Assembly (NCBI RefSeq): GCF_001894865.1
Contig: NZ_BCXA01000018.1
Coordinates: 87,543 to 151,542 of the forward strand
Source: Rhodococcus maanshanensis NBRC 100610
Lineage (GTDB): Bacteria > Actinomycetota > Actinomycetes > Mycobacteriales > Mycobacteriaceae
DNA length: 64,000 bases
Reading direction: 5' to 3'
Both the position numbers and the translations under genes were made by a program. Shown here piece by piece: positions 17,785 through 26,867 of the stretch. The stretch's first letter is position 1; each line of letters opens with the position of its first letter. The notes beneath the pieces were generated by a model. That model was given only the letters and a program-made list of their open reading frames with translations, searched no databases and had not been told where the DNA came from.

Positions 17785-18219
17785 TCAGGCCAGTTCGCGG
17801 GCCAGGTTCGCCAGCACGGCCGCCTGGATCCTCCGCAGCCCGGCAGGCGCGAAGGTGCGCTCGAAGAAGCCGCCGATGCCGCCAGCGCCCTTCCACTCGG
17901 TGGTCGTGGTGACCGTGGACCCGGCGCCGGAGGGGGCGACGGTCCAGGTGGTGACGAGGGTGGAGTTGGCGTCCTTCTCGGTCACCGTGTTGCCGTCGAC
18001 GGTCACGGTGGCCTTGATGTCACGCGAACGCTTCTCGGTCGCCTTCAGCGTCCACTGCGCGATCGTGCCCGCACCCTGGCCGCCCTCGAGGATCCGGTAG
18101 TCCAGGTACTGCTCGGTGAGGATGCGGGGGCGCACCGTCTCGTAGTCGGTGAGCGCGGCGAGCGCCCGCTCCGGAGCCGCCGCGACCTCGACCGAACTGC
18201 TGGCGCTGACCTGTCCCAC
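17785..18219 (-). CDS. SRPBCC (polyketide cyclase-like) family protein
   Basis: This 144-residue protein has the START/SRPBCC helix-grip pattern: an early strand [20 protein letters not shown], a central acidic strand region, and the long C-terminal helix [17 protein letters not shown]. Proteins of this fold bind lipids or hydrophobic ligands in a deep pocket. The GTG at 18219 has AAGGAG seven bases upstream, which fixes the start. It lies between the amidase and FAD-oxidase genes on the opposite strand, as Rv3718c does in M. tuberculosis. No catalytic function can be assigned. Confidence 0.85.
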   Translation of the reverse strand: MGQVSASSSVEVAAAPERALAALTDYETVRPRILTEQYLDYRILEGGQGAGTIAQWTLKATEKRSRDIKATVTVDGNTVTEKDANSTLVTTWTVAPSGAGSTVTTTTEWKGAGGIGGFFERTFAPAGLRRIQAAVLANLARELA

Positions 18220-18349
18220 TGTGGATCTCCTTAGCATCTGCTGGCCGGACCCTGACGGTGGCCGACCCCGCCATCGTGCCCGCTCCGCGAACAGCCGGGC
18301 CAGTCCGCTCGACCGCGTGTGCCTCGGATCACAGCGGCGCCGCGAACCC

Positions 18350-18367
18350 CGAACCGCGACCGGTTCG
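18350..18367. promoter_or_regulatory. Short palindrome in a divergent promoter region
   Basis: CGAACCG and CGGTTCG flank four bases, a perfect 7-bp inverted repeat. It lies between the divergent SRPBCC gene and FAD-oxidase gene, 77 bases before the latter. It could be an operator, but no regulator is linked to it. Confidence 0.3.
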
Positions 18368-18444
18368 CAACATTTGCGTGACGTTTCGCCGGACCGCCTT
18401 CCACTTGGGTGGCCGGTGTCGCACCCAGGCGATAGCGTCGGGGG

Positions 18445-19890
18445 GTGGCTGCCTCTCAGAGTGCGTTGCAACGACTGGGTCGACGAACATCCACGCCGGG
18501 TCACACCGGCGCGGCGGCCCATCGTGCCGGTGTCGAGCGTCTGCTCGCCAGCTATCACGCGATCCCGCCGTCGGCGACGGTGCGCCTGGCGAAGAAGACC
18601 TCAAACCTGTTCCGGGCGCGGGCAAAGACGAATGCGCCCGGACTGGACGTGTCCGGGCTCGGCGGGGTGATCTCGGTCGATCCCGCCGCCCGCACCGCCG
18701 ATGTCGCGGGCATGTGTACCTACGAGGACCTGGTCGCCGCGACCCTGCCGTACGGCCTGGCACCGCTGGTGGTCCCCCAGCTCAAGACCATCACCCTCGG
18801 TGGCGCAGTCACCGGCCTCGGCATCGAGTCGACCTCGTTCCGGAACGGGCTGCCGCACGAATCGGTGCTCGAGATCGACGTGCTGACCGGCGGCGGGGAG
18901 ATCATCACCGCCACCCCCGACGGCGAGCACTCGGACCTTTTCTGGGGTTTCCCCAATTCGTACGGCACCCTCGGCTACTCCACCCGGCTCCGCATCGAGC
19001 TGGAGCCGGTGAAACCGTTTGTCGCGCTGCGGCACCTTCGCTTCGACGACCTCACCGAACTGCAACGGGCGATGGACCGCATCGGCACCGATCGCAGCCA
19101 CGAGGGCGTCGCGGTGGACTACCTCGACGGTGTGGTGTTCTCGGCGACCGAGTCCTACCTGACGCTCGGCACCCAGACCGACGAGGGCGGTCCGGTCAGC
19201 GACTACACGGGCCAGCAGATCTACTACCGGTCGCTGCAGCAGCGTTCCACGGATCGGCTCACGATCGCGGACTACCTGTGGCGCTGGGACACCGACTGGT
19301 TCTGGTGCTCGCGGGCGTTCGGTGCGCAGAATCCGCGGATCAGGCGACTGTGGCCGAAGCGCTACCGGCGCAGCAGTTTCTATTGGAAGCTGATCGCCCT
19401 CGACCAGAAGTACGACATCGGCGACCGGCTCGAACGCCGCAAGGGCAACCCTCCGCGCGAGCGGGTCGTGCAGGACGTCGAGGTCCCGATCGAGCACACC
19501 GCGGACTTCGTGGCCTGGTTCCTGCGCGAGATCCCCATCGAGCCGCTGTGGCTGTGCCCGCTGCGGTTGCGCGAGCCCGGGCCCGCGGGCGCGTCCGCCG
19601 TGCGACCGTGGCCGCTGTATCCACTCGAGCCGAAGCGGACCTATGTCAACGTCGGCTTCTGGTCGTCGGTGCCGATCACGCCCGGCGACCGCGACGGCGA
19701 GGCGAACCGGCTGATCGAGGACACCGTCGCACGGTTCGACGGCCACAAGTCCCTGTACTCGGACTCCTACTACGACGCTGACGACTTCGCCCGCCTCTAC
19801 GGCGGCGACAACTACTCGATCCTGAAGCAGAAGTACGACCCCGATTCGCGACTATTGGACCTGTATTCGAAGGCGGTGCAACGCAAGTGA
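18445..19890 (+). CDS. FAD-linked oxidase (Rv3719-like)
   Basis: This 481-residue protein has the FAD-binding PCMH/VAO-type N-terminal domain, with LGGAVTGLGIESTSF near residues 116-130 and LFWGFPNSYGTLGY near 167-180. It resembles the DIMINUTO/DWF1-like flavoproteins of actinobacteria. It is followed with a GTGA overlap by a cyclopropane-synthase-like methyltransferase. This pair occurs in many bacteria and in some cases oxidises or reduces methylated lipid chains; work on the tuberculostearic acid genes bfaA/bfaB showed such a pair acting on oleoyl chains. The match to bfaA here is inference from pairing and motif type. GTG start; the upstream sequence is GC-rich. Confidence 0.82.
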   Translation: MAASQSALQRLGRRTSTPGHTGAAAHRAGVERLLASYHAIPPSATVRLAKKTSNLFRARAKTNAPGLDVSGLGGVISVDPAARTADVAGMCTYEDLVAATLPYGLAPLVVPQLKTITLGGAVTGLGIESTSFRNGLPHESVLEIDVLTGGGEIITATPDGEHSDLFWGFPNSYGTLGYSTRLRIELEPVKPFVALRHLRFDDLTELQRAMDRIGTDRSHEGVAVDYLDGVVFSATESYLTLGTQTDEGGPVSDYTGQQIYYRSLQQRSTDRLTIADYLWRWDTDWFWCSRAFGAQNPRIRRLWPKRYRRSSFYWKLIALDQKYDIGDRLERRKGNPPRERVVQDVEVPIEHTADFVAWFLREIPIEPLWLCPLRLREPGPAGASAVRPWPLYPLEPKRTYVNVGFWSSVPITPGDRDGEANRLIEDTVARFDGHKSLYSDSYYDADDFARLYGGDNYSILKQKYDPDSRLLDLYSKAVQRK

Positions 19891-21200
19891 CCACGTTCAA
19901 AGACGCCAGTACCCAGACTCGCAACCACCACAAGCTCTCGATCGCCGAGATCCTCGAGACCGTGGCGGACGGTGAGATCCCGGTCCGCTTCACCGCCTAC
20001 GACGGCAGCGCCGCGGGTCCGGAGGACGCCGAGTACGGCCTGACGCTCAAGTCCCCGCGGGGCACCACCTACCTGGCGACCGCGCCTGGCGATCTCGGCA
20101 TGGCACGCGCCTACGTCGCGGGCGATCTCGACGCCACCGGGGTCCACCCGGGAGACCCGTACGAGGTCCTCCGGGTGATGGGCGACGACCTGCACTTCCG
20201 GCGGCCGTCGGCACTGACGATCGCGAGCATCACCCGCTCGCTCGGCTGGGACCTGCTGCGGCCCATCGCCCCTCCGCCGCAGGAGGCCCTCCCCCGCTGG
20301 CGCAGGCTCGCGGAAGGCTTGCGCCACTCCAAGACCCGCGATGCCGAGGTCATCCACCACCACTACGACGTGTCGAACACCTTCTACGAGCACGTGCTCG
20401 GTCCGTCGATGACCTACACCTGCGCGGCGTACAAGTCCCCGAAGCAGAGCCTCGAGGACGCGCAGGAGAACAAGTACCGGCTGGTGTTCGAGAAGCTCGG
20501 ACTCAAGGCGGGCGACCGACTGCTCGACATCGGATGCGGCTGGGGCTCGATGGTCCGCTTCGCGGCCCGGCGCGGCGTCAAGGTGATCGGGGTGACGCTG
20601 TCCGCCGAGCAGGCCGCGTGGGCGCAGAAGGCCATTGCCGACGAGGGCCTGTCGGATCTCGCCGAGGTCCGGCACTCCGACTACCGGGACATCGCCGAGA
20701 CCGGCTTCGACGCGGTCTCCTCGATCGGGCTGACCGAGCACATCGGGGTGCACAACTACCCCGCCTACTTCGGTTTCATCCAGTCCAAGCTGCGGGACGG
20801 CGGGCGGCTGCTCAACCACTGCATCACTCGCCCGGACAACCGGCACCAGGCCCGCGCGGGCGGGTTCATCGACCGCTACGTGTTCCCGGACGGCGAGCTG
20901 ACCGGATCGGGCCGGATCATCACCGAGATCCAGAACATCGGCCTCGAGGTCCGGCACGAGGAGAACCTGCGCGAGCACTACGCGCTGACCCTCAAGGCCT
21001 GGTGCCAGAACCTGGTGGACAACTGGGACGCCTGCGTCGCGGAGGTCGGCGAGGGCACCGCGCGGGTGTGGGGGCTCTACATGGCCGGTTCACGGCTCGG
21101 GTTCGAACGCAATGTGGTGCAGCTGCACCAGGTGCTGGCCGTCAAGCTCGGCCCGAAGGGCCAGGCGGAGGTGCCGCTGCGCCCGTGGTGGAAGGGCTGA
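19887..21200 (+). CDS. Cyclopropane-fatty-acyl-phospholipid synthase family methyltransferase
   Basis: This 437-residue protein has an N-terminal domain followed by a SAM-dependent methyltransferase: LLDIGCGWGSMVRFAARRGV near residues 211-230 is the SAM motif, and HYDVSNTFYEHVLGPSMTYT is the CFA-synthase signature near 153-172. The late FPDGELTGSG segment is also typical. Such enzymes add methylene or methyl groups to unsaturated phospholipid chains. The GTG start overlaps the stop of the FAD oxidase, so they are co-translated and probably act in sequence, for example methylenation then reduction to a methyl-branched chain. It corresponds in order to Rv3720. A 9-bp GC-rich hairpin lies 40 bases after the stop. 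Confidence 0.92.
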   Translation: MTTFKDASTQTRNHHKLSIAEILETVADGEIPVRFTAYDGSAAGPEDAEYGLTLKSPRGTTYLATAPGDLGMARAYVAGDLDATGVHPGDPYEVLRVMGDDLHFRRPSALTIASITRSLGWDLLRPIAPPPQEALPRWRRLAEGLRHSKTRDAEVIHHHYDVSNTFYEHVLGPSMTYTCAAYKSPKQSLEDAQENKYRLVFEKLGLKAGDRLLDIGCGWGSMVRFAARRGVKVIGVTLSAEQAAWAQKAIADEGLSDLAEVRHSDYRDIAETGFDAVSSIGLTEHIGVHNYPAYFGFIQSKLRDGGRLLNHCITRPDNRHQARAGGFIDRYVFPDGELTGSGRIITEIQNIGLEVRHEENLREHYALTLKAWCQNLVDNWDACVAEVGEGTARVWGLYMAGSRLGFERNVVQLHQVLAVKLGPKGQAEVPLRPWWKG

Positions 21201-21239
21201 TCGCCCGGGGACACTCCCCCGCTCGCTCTCGCCCTGATC

Positions 21240-21264
21240 GCGGCCACCTGAGGAGGGTGGCCGC
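21240..21264 (+). terminator. GC-rich hairpin after the methyltransferase gene
   Basis: Arms GCGGCCACC (21240-21248) and GGTGGCCGC (21256-21264) form a perfect 9-bp stem with a 7-base loop. It lies 40 bases after the gene end. A second small palindrome, GCGGTC-N4-GACCGC, overlaps its right end at 21263-21278. It marks the border between the conserved core and the glycoside locus. Confidence 0.6.
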
Positions 21265-21320
21265 GGTCGGCTGACCGCCACTGCTCGAAGAAGCGCTGCC
21301 CAACGTGCATCTGACCCAAT

Positions 21321-21346
21321 GCTGACCTACCAATCACTCGGTCAGC
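21321..21346. promoter_or_regulatory. Probable TetR operator (site A)
   Basis: The sequence is GCTGACC-N12-GGTCAGC, a perfect 7-bp inverted repeat 55-80 bases before the secreted GH1 start. A 15-base stretch at 21333-21347, ATCACTCGGTCAGCT, is identical to one at 28096-28110 before the first SGNH esterase. TGACC/GGTC half-sites also occur between the TetR gene and its divergent SDR neighbour. The locus TetR at 23737 is the obvious candidate to bind here. Confidence 0.65.
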
Positions 21347-21400
21347 TAGTGTGTCCCGCATCACCACCGCGCCGACGGCGCACGGATGCGAGGAGAACTG

Positions 21401-22738
21401 ATGCGTCGACGAACGAGCGCCCTACTGGCGGCACTGACGGGGCTCGCCTTGCTGGCGGGCGGGCCCGCGGCGGCCGCACCGGGCAGCTCCGGCAGCACGG
21501 GCGGCGCCGGCAGCACCGGGTCCATAGAGCCGGTCGCCAGCCTGCCCGCCGACTTCCTGTGGGGGGTGTCCTCGTCGGGGTTCCAGTCGGAGGGCTATTC
21601 GCCTGACAGCAACTGGATCCGCTACGAATCGGCCGGTAATACCAAGGACCCGGTCGGCACGTCGGCCGACTTCCGTCACCGCTACAAAGAGGACATCCAG
21701 TACGCCAAGGCCCTCGGGGCCAGGGTGTACCGGATGGGCGTCGAGTGGGCGCGACTCGAGCCCCAGCAGGGCCGCTACGACGAGACCGCCTGGGCGTTCT
21801 ACGACGACGTGGTCGCGAGCATCCGGGCCGCGGGTATGCAACCGATGATCACCCTCGACCACTGGGTGTACCCCGGGTGGGAGTTCGACCGTGGCGGATG
21901 GAACAACGCGGGCATGGTCACCGACTGGCTGGCCAACGCACGCAAGGTCGTCGACCGGTACGCGAAGTACGACCCGTCCTGGATCACCATCAACGAGCCG
22001 TCGGCATACCTGTTCCAGGAGATCAGCCACGGTGGCCTCGATCCGGTGAACACCCCGGCCGCCCTCGACCGGTGGGTGGCCGTCCACAACGGGATCTACG
22101 ACTACATCCACCGGGTGCAGCCCGGAGCGCAGGTGTCCTCGAACGTGGCCTACTTCCAGGCGGTCGAGGCCGCGATCGACACCACCTTCCTCGACCGCGT
22201 CGCCCACAAGCTCGACTTCATCGGCCTGGACTACTACTACTCGATGTCCCCCACCGACCTGAGCTACGCCAACGTCTTCTCGGAGCCCTGGAAGGCCAGT
22301 GCGGCACCCGACGGCCTCTACTACGCGCTGCGTCACTACGCGAAGCGCTTCCCGGGCAAGCCCCTGTACATCGTCGAGAACGGCATGCCCACCGAGGACG
22401 GCAAGCCCCGCCCGGACGGTTTCGCCCGCGCCGACCACCTCCGCGACGCCGCCTACTGGCTGCAGCGCGCAAAGGACGACGGCATCAATGTCGTCGGATA
22501 CAACTACTGGGCCACCACCGACAACTACGAATGGGGAAGCTACACACCCCGTTTCGGTCTCTACACCGTCGACGTGAAGAACGATCCGACGCTCGAGCGG
22601 AAGCCGACGGAGGCGGTCGCGGCCTACCGGTCGCTCATCGCACAGGGTGGAGTCCCGACCGACTACCAGCCGAGCAGGCCACCGACCGCGTGCTCACTGG
22701 TCGACGGCCTCGACAGCTGCCTGAGCCCGGCGAACTGA
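21401..22738 (+). CDS. Secreted glycoside hydrolase family 1 (beta-glucosidase-like)
   Basis: This 445-residue enzyme has a signal peptide (RRR followed by LLAALTGLALLAGG, likely cut in the AAAAPG region) and a GH1 barrel. The acid/base is Glu199 in TINEP and the nucleophile is Glu326 in IVENG; DFLWGVSSSGFQSEG is the N-terminal GH1 signature. It would retain configuration while cutting beta-linked sugars from glycosides outside the cell. The ATG at 21401 is chosen because AGGAG lies six bases upstream; an ATG five codons earlier is less well placed. Secretion is less usual for GH1, and the second GH1 gene of this locus lacks a signal peptide, which suggests separate extracellular and cytosolic steps. 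Aryl or terpene glycosides are possible substrates; not provable here. Confidence 0.93.
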   Translation: MRRRTSALLAALTGLALLAGGPAAAAPGSSGSTGGAGSTGSIEPVASLPADFLWGVSSSGFQSEGYSPDSNWIRYESAGNTKDPVGTSADFRHRYKEDIQYAKALGARVYRMGVEWARLEPQQGRYDETAWAFYDDVVASIRAAGMQPMITLDHWVYPGWEFDRGGWNNAGMVTDWLANARKVVDRYAKYDPSWITINEPSAYLFQEISHGGLDPVNTPAALDRWVAVHNGIYDYIHRVQPGAQVSSNVAYFQAVEAAIDTTFLDRVAHKLDFIGLDYYYSMSPTDLSYANVFSEPWKASAAPDGLYYALRHYAKRFPGKPLYIVENGMPTEDGKPRPDGFARADHLRDAAYWLQRAKDDGINVVGYNYWATTDNYEWGSYTPRFGLYTVDVKNDPTLERKPTEAVAAYRSLIAQGGVPTDYQPSRPPTACSLVDGLDSCLSPAN

Positions 22739-22907
22739 CGCGGCGCCCGATTCCAGACGCGGTGCCCCTCGCCGTCGAGCTAGGGGCACCGAACCATTCG
22801 CGGCGGGCGCGCATCGTCGGCCCGGCCGATCAGGCTGCACAACCACTCCACACGCCCGAGAGCAAGCGACAGACCGTCGTTCTCACACGGAAGGAATCGA
22901 GATCGAC

Positions 22908-23720
22908 ATGAGCACACGACTGGGAATCGATGTCGGTGGCACCGGGATCAAGGCCGGCCTGGTGGACATCGAAGCGGGTCGACTCGTCGGGGAGCGGATC
23001 ACGGTTCCCACCCCTCGGCCGTCCACGCCTGCCGCGGTGGCGACGGCTATCTCCGATCTCGCGGAGCACTACAGGTGCGACGGTCCAGTCGGGGTCGCAC
23101 TCCCGGCCGCCGTCGCCGGGGGCCTCGTCCAGACTGCCGCGAACATCGATCGGTCGTGGATCGGTACTGATGCGACGGATCTGTTCGCCGACGCTCTCGG
23201 GGGCCGCGACGTGGCCGTGACCAATGACGCCGATGCGGCCGGAACAGCCGAATACAGGTTTGGCGCTGCGCGCGGCACAGCAGGTGTCGTCATTGCGCTC
23301 ACCTTCGGAACCGGCATCGGTTCTGCAATTCTCCATGACGGAGTGCTGTTGCCCAACACCGAATTCGGGCATCTCGTCGTTGACGGGGTCACCGCCGAAC
23401 ATCGCGCCTCGGCCTCCGCCAAGTCGGCCCGGGCCATGTCCTTCGAGGGCTGGGCACGGGAAGTCAGTCGAGTGTTGACGGCAATCGAGGATCTGCTGTC
23501 CCCTCGGCTGTTCGTCGTCGGCGGCGAGATCAGCCAGCATGGCTCTCGATGGATTCCCTTGCTGACGAACCGGATCGCAGTTGCCGCAGCCGAGTTGGGC
23601 AACGCTGCGGGCGTCATCGGCGCCGCGCTGGCGATCGAACACCATCGAGGGGAAGGCCCTCTCGATCCGAGGGCGGTCTACCTACGCCGGGGCTCGGCGA
23701 CTGACCGCGTCGCGAGGTGA
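22908..23720 (+). CDS. ppgK: Polyphosphate-type glucokinase (ROK family)
   Basis: This 270-residue sugar kinase has GIDVGGTGIKAGLVD at the start (phosphate 1 motif), TNDADAAG near residues 105-112, and LTFGTGIGSAIL near 135-146. These are followed by PNTEFGHL, which takes the place of the zinc motif of other ROK proteins and is typical of actinobacterial polyphosphate glucokinases. It would phosphorylate glucose to glucose 6-phosphate with polyphosphate and/or ATP. Its place right after the secreted GH1 gene and beside the transporter suggests it handles glucose released from glycosides. Most actinobacteria have a ppgK elsewhere, so this may be a locus-specific copy. Confidence 0.88.
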   Translation: MSTRLGIDVGGTGIKAGLVDIEAGRLVGERITVPTPRPSTPAAVATAISDLAEHYRCDGPVGVALPAAVAGGLVQTAANIDRSWIGTDATDLFADALGGRDVAVTNDADAAGTAEYRFGAARGTAGVVIALTFGTGIGSAILHDGVLLPNTEFGHLVVDGVTAEHRASASAKSARAMSFEGWAREVSRVLTAIEDLLSPRLFVVGGEISQHGSRWIPLLTNRIAVAAAELGNAAGVIGAALAIEHHRGEGPLDPRAVYLRRGSATDRVAR

Positions 23721-23736
23721 ATGGACGCGTTGGCGG

Positions 23737-24351
23737 TCAGCGCATGAGCGGCAGGTCGCGGCGCAGCACGGTGGTCAGAGTTCGCATCGCGCCGACCATG
23801 TCGAACGACTCGTCCTGCAGCCACTGCTCCTCGAGGCCGGAGATGGCCCCGATGATCACGGAGGCCATGGCAGCGGGGTCGACATCGGCACGTACCTCGC
23901 CGGCCCCGACGCCCTCTTCGATGAGACCGGCCAGGTTTGCACGGAAGGCCTCGATCCGTCCCCGCGCCCATTCTCGTGCGAGCTCGGGGGTGTCGTCGGA
24001 GTTGAACATGCCGACGTGCGCCAGCCGGGTCAGTTCTCGGTTCTGCTGATTTCGGGCCACGATCTCGTCGACGATGTCCAGCGCACGCAAGAGGGCCGCG
24101 CCCTCGTAGTCTCGGTCGATCTCGACCGAGTCAAGCGTTTGGCGGTCCAGGTCCGCGAGTACTGCGGTCAGCAGAACTTCCTTGCTCGGAAAGTGATGCA
24201 GCAGACCAGACTTCGTAATCCCTGATTCTCGCGCGACCGCGGCGAGCGAGGTCCCGCGGTATCCGTTGGCCGCGAACAGGGTTATGGCCGAGCTGACAAT
24301 GTCGGCGCGCCGGGCAACTCCTGACTGTTCGGCGTCGCGTGTTGTCGCCAT
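23737..24351 (-). CDS. TetR-family repressor of the glycoside locus
   Basis: This 204-residue protein has an N-terminal TetR helix-turn-helix: ADIVSSAITLFAANGYRGTS, then LAAVARESGITKSGLLHHFPSKEVLL at about residues 36-61. A helical ligand domain follows. The ATG at 24351 is preferred to a GTG at 24387, as GAGGAG lies upstream, although about ten bases away. It is divergent from the SDR gene; two TGACC-type palindromes lie in the gap, and related sites lie before the secreted GH1 and SGNH genes. I infer it represses the whole 21.4-30.8 kb locus and responds to a glycoside or aglycone. Convergent with ppgK across 16 bases. Confidence 0.92.
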   Translation of the reverse strand: MATTRDAEQSGVARRADIVSSAITLFAANGYRGTSLAAVARESGITKSGLLHHFPSKEVLLTAVLADLDRQTLDSVEIDRDYEGAALLRALDIVDEIVARNQQNRELTRLAHVGMFNSDDTPELAREWARGRIEAFRANLAGLIEEGVGAGEVRADVDPAAMASVIIGAISGLEEQWLQDESFDMVGAMRTLTTVLRRDLPLMR

Positions 24352-24460
24352 CGTGTCCGATCTCCTCACCGTCGGTTGACCGCGCACAACCGGTCCAGCC
24401 GGTCAGCCTACGTCCCGTCGCCGACGCGCCTCGACGCAAGTTCCGCGAATCCGGGACGTG

Positions 24461-24480
24461 CCGACTGACCAATCGGTAGG
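24461..24480. promoter_or_regulatory. Probable TetR operator (site C1)
   Basis: The segment CCGACTGACCAATCGGTAGG contains ACC-N4-GGT and a TGACC half-site. Like site A it carries ACCAATC. It lies 110 bases before the TetR start and about 77 bases before the SDR start, in the divergent promoter region. Confidence 0.5.
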
Positions 24481-24496
24481 CTACCTCCACAACTGA

Positions 24497-24512
24497 CTGA
24501 CCTCCTGGTCGG
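24497..24512. promoter_or_regulatory. Probable TetR operator (site C2)
   Basis: CTGACC-TCCT-GGTCGG is an imperfect palindrome (one mismatch) with the same TGACC/GGTC half-sites as site A, 45-60 bases before the SDR start. A similar CGACCG-N4-CGGTCG palindrome lies at 26813-26828, before the cytosolic GH1 gene. Confidence 0.5.
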
Positions 24513-24556
24513 TTGGCTAGTTTTCAAGTGGTCTGCAAGACCGGGAAAGGACCCTG

Positions 24557-25438
24557 ATGTCCAGATTTGATGACAGGCTGGCGGGCCGAACCGCGCTGGT
24601 CACCGGAGCGGCAAGCGGGATCGGAGCCGCACTGGCTACGGAGCTCGGTTCACGCGGCATGTCGGTCGTCGTCGCCGACGTCGATGGCGACGGCGCCGAG
24701 CGGGTCGCCGAGAGCGTGCGCGCACTCGGTGTGCGTGCGCTCGGTGTTCAGGTCGATGTAGCCGATCCCGAGTCGGTCGAGAATCTCGCGCAGGCCAGCT
24801 ACGACGAGTTCGGTTCCGTCGAACTGCTCTGCAACAACGCGGGAGTGCTGCTGCTCGGAAACCTCACGGATTCATCGATGGACGACTGGCGCTGGCTGTC
24901 CTCCGTCAACGTCGAGGGCATGCTCAATTGCCTGTATGCGTTCCTGCCGAGGATGCGTCGCCAGAGCGGATGGCGGCACGTGATGAACACGTCGTCGACT
25001 CATGCCTTCCTACCCGACCCCGCGTTCACGGCCCTCTACACCGCGGCCAAGCACGCCATCCTCGGGTTGACGCTCGGGCTGCGGTCCGAGCTCGCCGCCG
25101 ACGACATCGGCGTCACCGCGCTCTGCCCCGGTCAGGCCGCGACCCGCATTCTCGACTCGCAGCGCAACCGGCCCACCGAGTTCGGTCGCCGCGCCGCGGA
25201 GCCGTTCGGCACCGATGTCATCCCGATGGCGATCGAGCCCGCCGACGTCGCGTGGCTCGCGGTCGAGGGCATCATGCGTGACGCCCCGATCGTCTTCGCC
25301 CTGCCCGAACACAGCCATGCCCAGTTCCGGGAGCAGGTCAAGGACCTGTGGCGAATGGCCGACGGCGCCCTCGTCGGCTCGACGGATGGGTTCACGGGCG
25401 ACCTCGACGAGGAACAGGCGCTCCGGGTCGACCGGTAG
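24557..25438 (+). CDS. Short-chain dehydrogenase/reductase
   Basis: This 293-residue classical SDR has TGAASGIGAAL at residues 17-27, NNAGVLLLG near 93-101, and the catalytic Tyr/Lys pair in LYTAAKHAILG near 161-171. It uses NAD(P)(H) to oxidise an alcohol or reduce a ketone. The ATG at 24557 is preceded by AAAGGACC. It is the first gene of a run SDR - MFS - GH1 divergent from the TetR gene. Its role may be oxidation of the alcohol aglycone freed from a glycoside. The C-terminal extension of about 40 residues after the usual SDR core has no clear motif. Confidence 0.9.
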   Translation: MSRFDDRLAGRTALVTGAASGIGAALATELGSRGMSVVVADVDGDGAERVAESVRALGVRALGVQVDVADPESVENLAQASYDEFGSVELLCNNAGVLLLGNLTDSSMDDWRWLSSVNVEGMLNCLYAFLPRMRRQSGWRHVMNTSSTHAFLPDPAFTALYTAAKHAILGLTLGLRSELAADDIGVTALCPGQAATRILDSQRNRPTEFGRRAAEPFGTDVIPMAIEPADVAWLAVEGIMRDAPIVFALPEHSHAQFREQVKDLWRMADGALVGSTDGFTGDLDEEQALRVDR

Positions 25439-25498
25439 CTCGACACCCGGCGGCAGCCCCGACTCCCGACCGCCTCCGATCACATCCCAAGGACTCCC

Positions 25499-26803
25499 AT
25501 GTCAGAACCCCACACGCTCCCCGTCGCCGTCGACGAGGGCGGCCCAGGAGCCGACACACCATCGCGCGGTCCGGAACTCCGCGAGCCGAGCGGATTCTTG
25601 GCCGGTCTCGCCCTGTCCTACTTCGGTGTCTACCTCGCCCTGATGACCCCCGTGATGTTCGCACTTGCGTTCAAGCTGCAACACATCTCGGGCTCGATCG
25701 AGAGTGCGACGCACGCGCTCGGCGTGGTGGCCGGAACCGGCGCGATCGTCGGGATGATCGCCCAGCCGGTCGTGGGCCGTCTGTCCGATCGCACGCGGTC
25801 CTCGTTCGGAAGGCGGAGACCGTGGATTCTCGGGGGCGCCGTCGTCGGGGCGGGCGCCCTCGGGTGCGTGGGCCTCGCACACACCATGCCGCAGGTCCTG
25901 ATCGCATGGTGCGTAGCGCAGGCCGGCTTCGGCGCGGCACTCGTCGCGGCCCAGGCGACGATTCCCGATCAGGTTCCCGCGCGCCGACTCGGAGTGGTCT
26001 CCGGGATCACCGGGGTCACCACACCACTGAGCATTCTCGCCGGAAGCGCTCTTGTCACCGTGCTGACCGGCGATCTGCTCAGGTTCCTCGTCCCCGGACT
26101 CGTCGCCGTCGTGCTGGTCATTCCGCTGTTGGTGATACTCGAGGATCCACAGCTCGAGGACACGCCTCCGCGCCACGGTGTCCGGGAGTTCTTGGGCTCC
26201 ATCGCATTCAACCCCCGCAGGCACCCGAACTTCTCGTGGGTGATGGCCTCCCGCTTCCTGGTGATGTTCGGCTACGCCGGAATCGGAACGTTCTTCCCGT
26301 TCTTCCTCGGGCAACGGTTCCAACTCGGCGAGACCGACGTCGCGAAGGCGATCCTCCTGGTCAACGTGGTATCCGTCGTGTGCCTTTCCATGTCGGCGCC
26401 TCTCGGGGGCGCCCTGTCCGACCGAATCGGGAAGCGGCGCCCCTTCGTGGCCGCCGCGGGGCTGATCATGGTGCTGGGATTGCTGCTGCTGGCCTTCGCC
26501 CCAACGCTGGGAATTGTCGTTGTGGCGCAGGGCGTCATCGGACTCGGGCTCGGCGCTTTCATGTCCGTGGACCAGGCACTCGCGGTGCAGGTGCTGCCGA
26601 ACCCTGACGACAATGCCAAGGACCTGGGCCTGATCGCCCTCGCCGGCACCCTGCCGCAATCCGTCGGCCCCGCCGTCGCGCCGGTCGTCATCAGCCTCGG
26701 CAACGCGACGGCACTGGGCGGCTACGGGACCTGGTATGTCCTCGGCGCGCTCACCTGCCTTGCGGGCGTGTTCACGATCTACCGCGTTCGAGGCGTTCGG
26801 TGA
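25499..26803 (+). CDS. MFS sugar/glycoside transporter
   Basis: This 434-residue membrane protein has about 12 hydrophobic segments and MFS loop motifs: GRLSDRTRSSFGRRRPW after helix 2 and its counterpart GGALSDRIGKRRPF in the second half. The RRRPW loop is typical of the GPH/sucrose-transporter-like branch that moves glycosides with cations. It starts with ATG at 25499 with AAGGA upstream and lies between the SDR and cytosolic GH1 genes, which fits uptake of a glycoside later cut in the cytosol. Substrate choice cannot be read from the sequence. Confidence 0.88.
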   Translation: MSEPHTLPVAVDEGGPGADTPSRGPELREPSGFLAGLALSYFGVYLALMTPVMFALAFKLQHISGSIESATHALGVVAGTGAIVGMIAQPVVGRLSDRTRSSFGRRRPWILGGAVVGAGALGCVGLAHTMPQVLIAWCVAQAGFGAALVAAQATIPDQVPARRLGVVSGITGVTTPLSILAGSALVTVLTGDLLRFLVPGLVAVVLVIPLLVILEDPQLEDTPPRHGVREFLGSIAFNPRRHPNFSWVMASRFLVMFGYAGIGTFFPFFLGQRFQLGETDVAKAILLVNVVSVVCLSMSAPLGGALSDRIGKRRPFVAAAGLIMVLGLLLLAFAPTLGIVVVAQGVIGLGLGAFMSVDQALAVQVLPNPDDNAKDLGLIALAGTLPQSVGPAVAPVVISLGNATALGGYGTWYVLGALTCLAGVFTIYRVRGVR

Positions 26804-26867
26804 CCCAGACGACGACCGGCCCCGGTCGGTTCTCCCGAACCGATCCACTTTCGAGAAATGGACATCG